Origin: Actinopolyspora xinjiangensis
GTDB taxonomy: Bacteria > Actinomycetota > Actinomycetes > Mycobacteriales > Pseudonocardiaceae
Assembly: GCF_900104475.1 (NCBI RefSeq)
Contig: NZ_FNJR01000011.1
Coordinates: forward strand, 62,001 to 126,000
Reading direction: 5' to 3'
DNA length: 64,000 bases
The first letter of the stretch is position 1; each line of letters opens with the position of its first letter. Of this stretch, positions 61,224 to 64,000 are shown piece after piece. Position numbers and translations under genes: made by a program. The notes beneath the pieces were generated by a model. That model did not search any database and was not told where the DNA came from. It saw nothing but the letters and a program-made list of their open reading frames with translations.

Positions 61224-62024
61224 ATGACCGAGCAGTTCGACTACACGACCACCGAGCACGTGCTCACCCCCGGCGGGCAGTCCCCGACCGAGTCGGAGGA
61301 GCGGGCAGCGGCCGGGGAGGCGGTGTTCGGCGAGCGCGTCCGGGCCGAGGCGCGGAGCATCATCGAGCGCTATCCCGAGGCCCGTTCGGCGCTGCTGCCG
61401 ATGCTGCACCTGGTGCAGTCGGTGCAGGGGCACGTCACGGCCGAGGGCATGAGCTTCTGCGCCGAACAGCTCGCGCTGTCCACGGCGGAGGTCAACGCGG
61501 TCGCCACGTTCTACACGATGTACAAGCGGCAGCCGTGCGGCCGGTTCCTGGTCAGCGTGTGCACCAACACGCTGTGCGCGGCGATGGGCGGCGACGGGAT
61601 CTACCGCGCGCTGTCCGAGGAGCTCGGCGTGGGGCACGAGGAGACCGCCGGTACGCCGGGGGAGGAGGGCTCGGTGACGCTGGAGCACGCCGAGTGCCTC
61701 GCCGCGTGCGACTTCGCCCCCGTGCTGCAGGTCAACTACGAGTACTTCGACAACCAGACGACGGAGAGCGCGCTGGAGACGGTTCGTGCGCTGCGGCGCG
61801 GTGAACGGCCGCTGCCGACGCGGGGCGCGCCGCTGACCGACTTCCGGGACACCGAGCGCCAGCTCGCGGGATTCTTCGACGGTCCCGGCTCCGAGGAAGC
61901 CGCCGAGGCCTCGGCCGCGGCCCCCGAGACGGTGCGCGGTGCCGAACTCGCCCGCGAGCGAGGCTGGAACGCGCCGCCGGTGCCGGACGAGGTCGAGTTT
62001 CCGCCCATCCCGGAGAAGAAGTGA
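61224..62024 (+). CDS. nuoE: NADH-quinone oxidoreductase subunit E
   Basis: 266 residues. The 2Fe-2S ligands lie in CTNTLC and ECLAAC. The thioredoxin-like core ends near residue 190; a 70-residue acidic/Pro-rich extension follows (PVPDEVEFPPIPEKK at the end). Starts immediately after the nuoD stop. Confidence 0.95.
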   Translation: MTEQFDYTTTEHVLTPGGQSPTESEERAAAGEAVFGERVRAEARSIIERYPEARSALLPMLHLVQSVQGHVTAEGMSFCAEQLALSTAEVNAVATFYTMYKRQPCGRFLVSVCTNTLCAAMGGDGIYRALSEELGVGHEETAGTPGEEGSVTLEHAECLAACDFAPVLQVNYEYFDNQTTESALETVRALRRGERPLPTRGAPLTDFRDTERQLAGFFDGPGSEEAAEASAAAPETVRGAELARERGWNAPPVPDEVEFPPIPEKK

Positions 62025-62034
62025 GGGGCAGGCG

Positions 62035-63378
62035 ATGACCGAAGCGAACGCACCAGACGGCACCGCCCGGGAGGCGGCGGGGAGCCCGTTGACCCCCGTG
62101 CTGACCCGGCGTTGGCTGTCGCCGGAGTCCTGGTCGCTGCGCACCTACGAACAGCTGGAAGGCTACACCGCGCTGCGCACCGCGCTGTCGCTGCACCCCG
62201 ACCAGCTCACCGAACTGGTCAAGGCCGCCGGGCTGCGCGGCCGTGGCGGAGCGGGGTTCCCCTCCGGGGTGAAGTGGGGCTTCATGCCCAAGGACCGTTC
62301 CCGGCCGCACTACTTGGTGATCAACGCCGACGAGGGCGAGCCGGGGACGTGCAAGGACGTCCCGCTGATGATGGCCGATCCGCACTCGCTGCTCGAGGGG
62401 TGCGTCATCGCCGCCTACGCGATGCGGGCCAACAACTGCATGATCTATGTGCGTGGCGAGGCGTTGCACTGCATCCGCAGGCTGCACCACGCGGTGCGCG
62501 AGGCCTACGAGGCGGGCTACCTCGGCGAGAACATCCTGGACTCCGGATTCGACCTCGACGTGGTCGTGCACGCGGGAGCCGGTGCCTACATCTGCGGCGA
62601 GGAGACCGCCCTGCTCGACTCCCTGGAGGGAAAGCGCGGCCAGCCCAGGTTGAAACCGCCCTTCCCCGCGCAGGCGGGGCTGTACTCCTCGCCCACCACG
62701 GTGAACAACGTCGAGACGATCGCCTCGGTCCCGCACATCGTCAACGGCGGTTCGGACTGGTTCCGCGGCATGGGGCGGGAGAAGTCCCCGGGGCCGAAGA
62801 TCTTCTCGCTGTCCGGGCACGTGGAGCGCCCCGGCCAGTACGAGGCCCCGCTCGGCACGACGCTGCGGGAGCTGCTGGAGCTGGCGGGCGGGATGAAGGA
62901 CGGCATCCCGCTGAAGTTCTGGACCCCGGGCGGGTCCTCGACTCCGCTGTTCACCGCCGACCACCTCGACGTGCCGCTCGACTTCGAGGGGGCCGCCGAG
63001 GCGGGGTCCATGCTCGGCACCACCGCGTTGATGATCTTCAACGAGACGGTCTCGGTGCCGTGGGCGGTGATGAAGTGGACCCAGTTCTACGAGCACGAGT
63101 CGTGCGGCAAGTGCACCCCCTGCCGCGAGGGGTGCTTCTGGCTGGCGCAGGTGCTGGAGCGGATGGTCCAGGGGCGGGGCACCGAGCAGGACATCGACAC
63201 CCTGCTCGACGTCTGCGACAACGTGCTCGGCCGCTCGTTCTGCGCTCTCGGTGACGGTGCGGTCAGCCCGATCACCAGCGGCATCAAGTACTTCCGCGAG
63301 GAGTTCCTCGCCCTGTGCGAGAGCAACCGCGGGCAGGACACGACAGAGGAACCCGCACTGGCAGGAGTGGCCCGATGA
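62035..63378 (+). CDS. nuoF: NADH-quinone oxidoreductase subunit F
   Basis: 447 residues, NADH-binding flavoprotein. [20 protein letters not shown] (NADH/FMN site), [32 protein letters not shown] and the 4Fe-4S ligands [13 protein letters not shown] with a later Cys in SFCALG. ATG 62035 follows a GAGG-rich stretch. The stop overlaps nuoG. Confidence 0.96.
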   Translation: MTEANAPDGTAREAAGSPLTPVLTRRWLSPESWSLRTYEQLEGYTALRTALSLHPDQLTELVKAAGLRGRGGAGFPSGVKWGFMPKDRSRPHYLVINADEGEPGTCKDVPLMMADPHSLLEGCVIAAYAMRANNCMIYVRGEALHCIRRLHHAVREAYEAGYLGENILDSGFDLDVVVHAGAGAYICGEETALLDSLEGKRGQPRLKPPFPAQAGLYSSPTTVNNVETIASVPHIVNGGSDWFRGMGREKSPGPKIFSLSGHVERPGQYEAPLGTTLRELLELAGGMKDGIPLKFWTPGGSSTPLFTADHLDVPLDFEGAAEAGSMLGTTALMIFNETVSVPWAVMKWTQFYEHESCGKCTPCREGCFWLAQVLERMVQGRGTEQDIDTLLDVCDNVLGRSFCALGDGAVSPITSGIKYFREEFLALCESNRGQDTTEEPALAGVAR

Positions 63379-64000
63379 CGGTGGCACCCGCTTCCGGAAA
63401 CGACACCGCGCAGTCCCGCCCGGTACCGGAAGGACACGTCCGGCTGACCATCGACGGGATCGAGGTCGACGCCCCCCAGGGCGAGCTGGTGATCCGCACC
63501 GCCGAGCGGCTGGGAATCGTGATCCCCCGGTTCTGCGACCACCCGTTGCTCGATCCGGCGGGCGCGTGCAGGCAGTGCCTGGTCGAGGTGGAGGTCAACG
63601 GCAAACCGATGCCCAAGCCCGCCGCCTCCTGCACCACGGCGGTGGCCGACGGCATGGTGGTTCGGACCCAGCAGACCTCGCAGGTGGCCGACAAGGCCCA
63701 GCAGGGTGTGATGGAGCTGCTGCTGATCAACCACCCGCTGGACTGCCCGATCTGCGACAAGGGCGGGGAGTGCCCGCTGCAGAACCAGGCGCTCAAGCAC
63801 GGGCGCGGCGACTCGCGCTTCGTGGACACCAAGCGCACCTTCCCCAAACCGGTCTCGATCTCCTCGCAGATCCTGCTGGACCGGGAGCGCTGCGTGCTCT
63901 GCCAGCGCTGCACCAGGTTCTCCAAGCAGATCGCGGGTGACCCGTTCATCGAGCTGCTCGAACGCGGTGCCACGCAGCAGATCGGTACCGGTGAGCAACA
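63375..64000 (+). CDS. nuoG: NADH-quinone oxidoreductase subunit G (5' part)
   Basis: 208 residues before the window ends. N-terminal 2Fe-2S and 4Fe-4S ligands: [27 protein letters not shown], the [18 protein letters not shown] stretch and [16 protein letters not shown] overlaps the nuoF stop (ATGA). The molybdopterin-like domain lies beyond the window. Confidence 0.95.
   Translation, partial: MTVAPASGNDTAQSRPVPEGHVRLTIDGIEVDAPQGELVIRTAERLGIVIPRFCDHPLLDPAGACRQCLVEVEVNGKPMPKPAASCTTAVADGMVVRTQQTSQVADKAQQGVMELLLINHPLDCPICDKGGECPLQNQALKHGRGDSRFVDTKRTFPKPVSISSQILLDRERCVLCQRCTRFSKQIAGDPFIELLERGATQQIGTGEQ

Overview
This window is high-GC actinobacterial DNA. GTG and TTG starts are frequent, ATGA/GTGA stop-start overlaps are common, the electron-transport genes use the classical menaquinone pathway, there is a BldC-type regulator, and there are WhiJ-like XRE/DUF397 loci. 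The gene content suggests a Pseudonocardiales-type organism (for example Actinopolyspora or Saccharopolyspora); that placement is inference. No tRNA, rRNA or cas gene was recognised.

1-16 kb is a core block for haem and cytochrome c. It runs hemA (3' end only), hemC, a methyltransferase-hemD fusion, hemB, five small membrane-protein genes, hemL, a histidine phosphatase, and the System II cytochrome c maturation set (TlpA/ResA, CcdA, ResB, CcsA). An EspI-like MinD-family ATPase follows. After it come a one-helix protein, a BldC-family regulator and a DUF4229 protein.

17-37 kb is an accessory island. It holds two copies of the same divergent unit: a WhiJ-like XRE regulator (DUF5753) with a small partner on one strand, and an overlapping cassette of small proteins on the other. 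It also holds a radical SAM/SPASM enzyme with a Cys-x3-Cys tail next to an AAA ATPase and an APH-fold kinase; three short type I-E-like CRISPR arrays, each with a conserved leader and promoter but no cas genes; an SCP1.201/DddA-like deaminase toxin with an Imm1-type immunity protein; an IS30-family element that split the leader-proximal repeat of array 3; a radical SAM-CYTH fusion; an XRE-TPR regulator interrupted by an in-frame TGA; a SLOG-like protein; an eroded CRISPR end; and a degraded piece of the adjacent MHS transporter.

37-41 kb carries a DUF3558 lipoprotein and a WXG100-like (type VII secretion style) gene group. 41-64 kb is mostly respiratory: menA, menE (with a menB fragment in front), menD, menF, menG, a menJ-like reductase and nuoA to nuoG (nuoG runs off the end). 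Between these lie an M1 aminopeptidase, an orphan PqqD-like protein, an orphan PaaC-like protein and an inositol monophosphatase. A near-consensus Rex operator sits before menJ. Haem, cytochrome c maturation, menaquinone and complex I together describe one aerobic electron-transport programme, probably redox-controlled.

A dispersed imperfect palindrome, with compensatory changes in its central stem, occurs six times plus one remnant. All copies are in the core parts and none is in the island.
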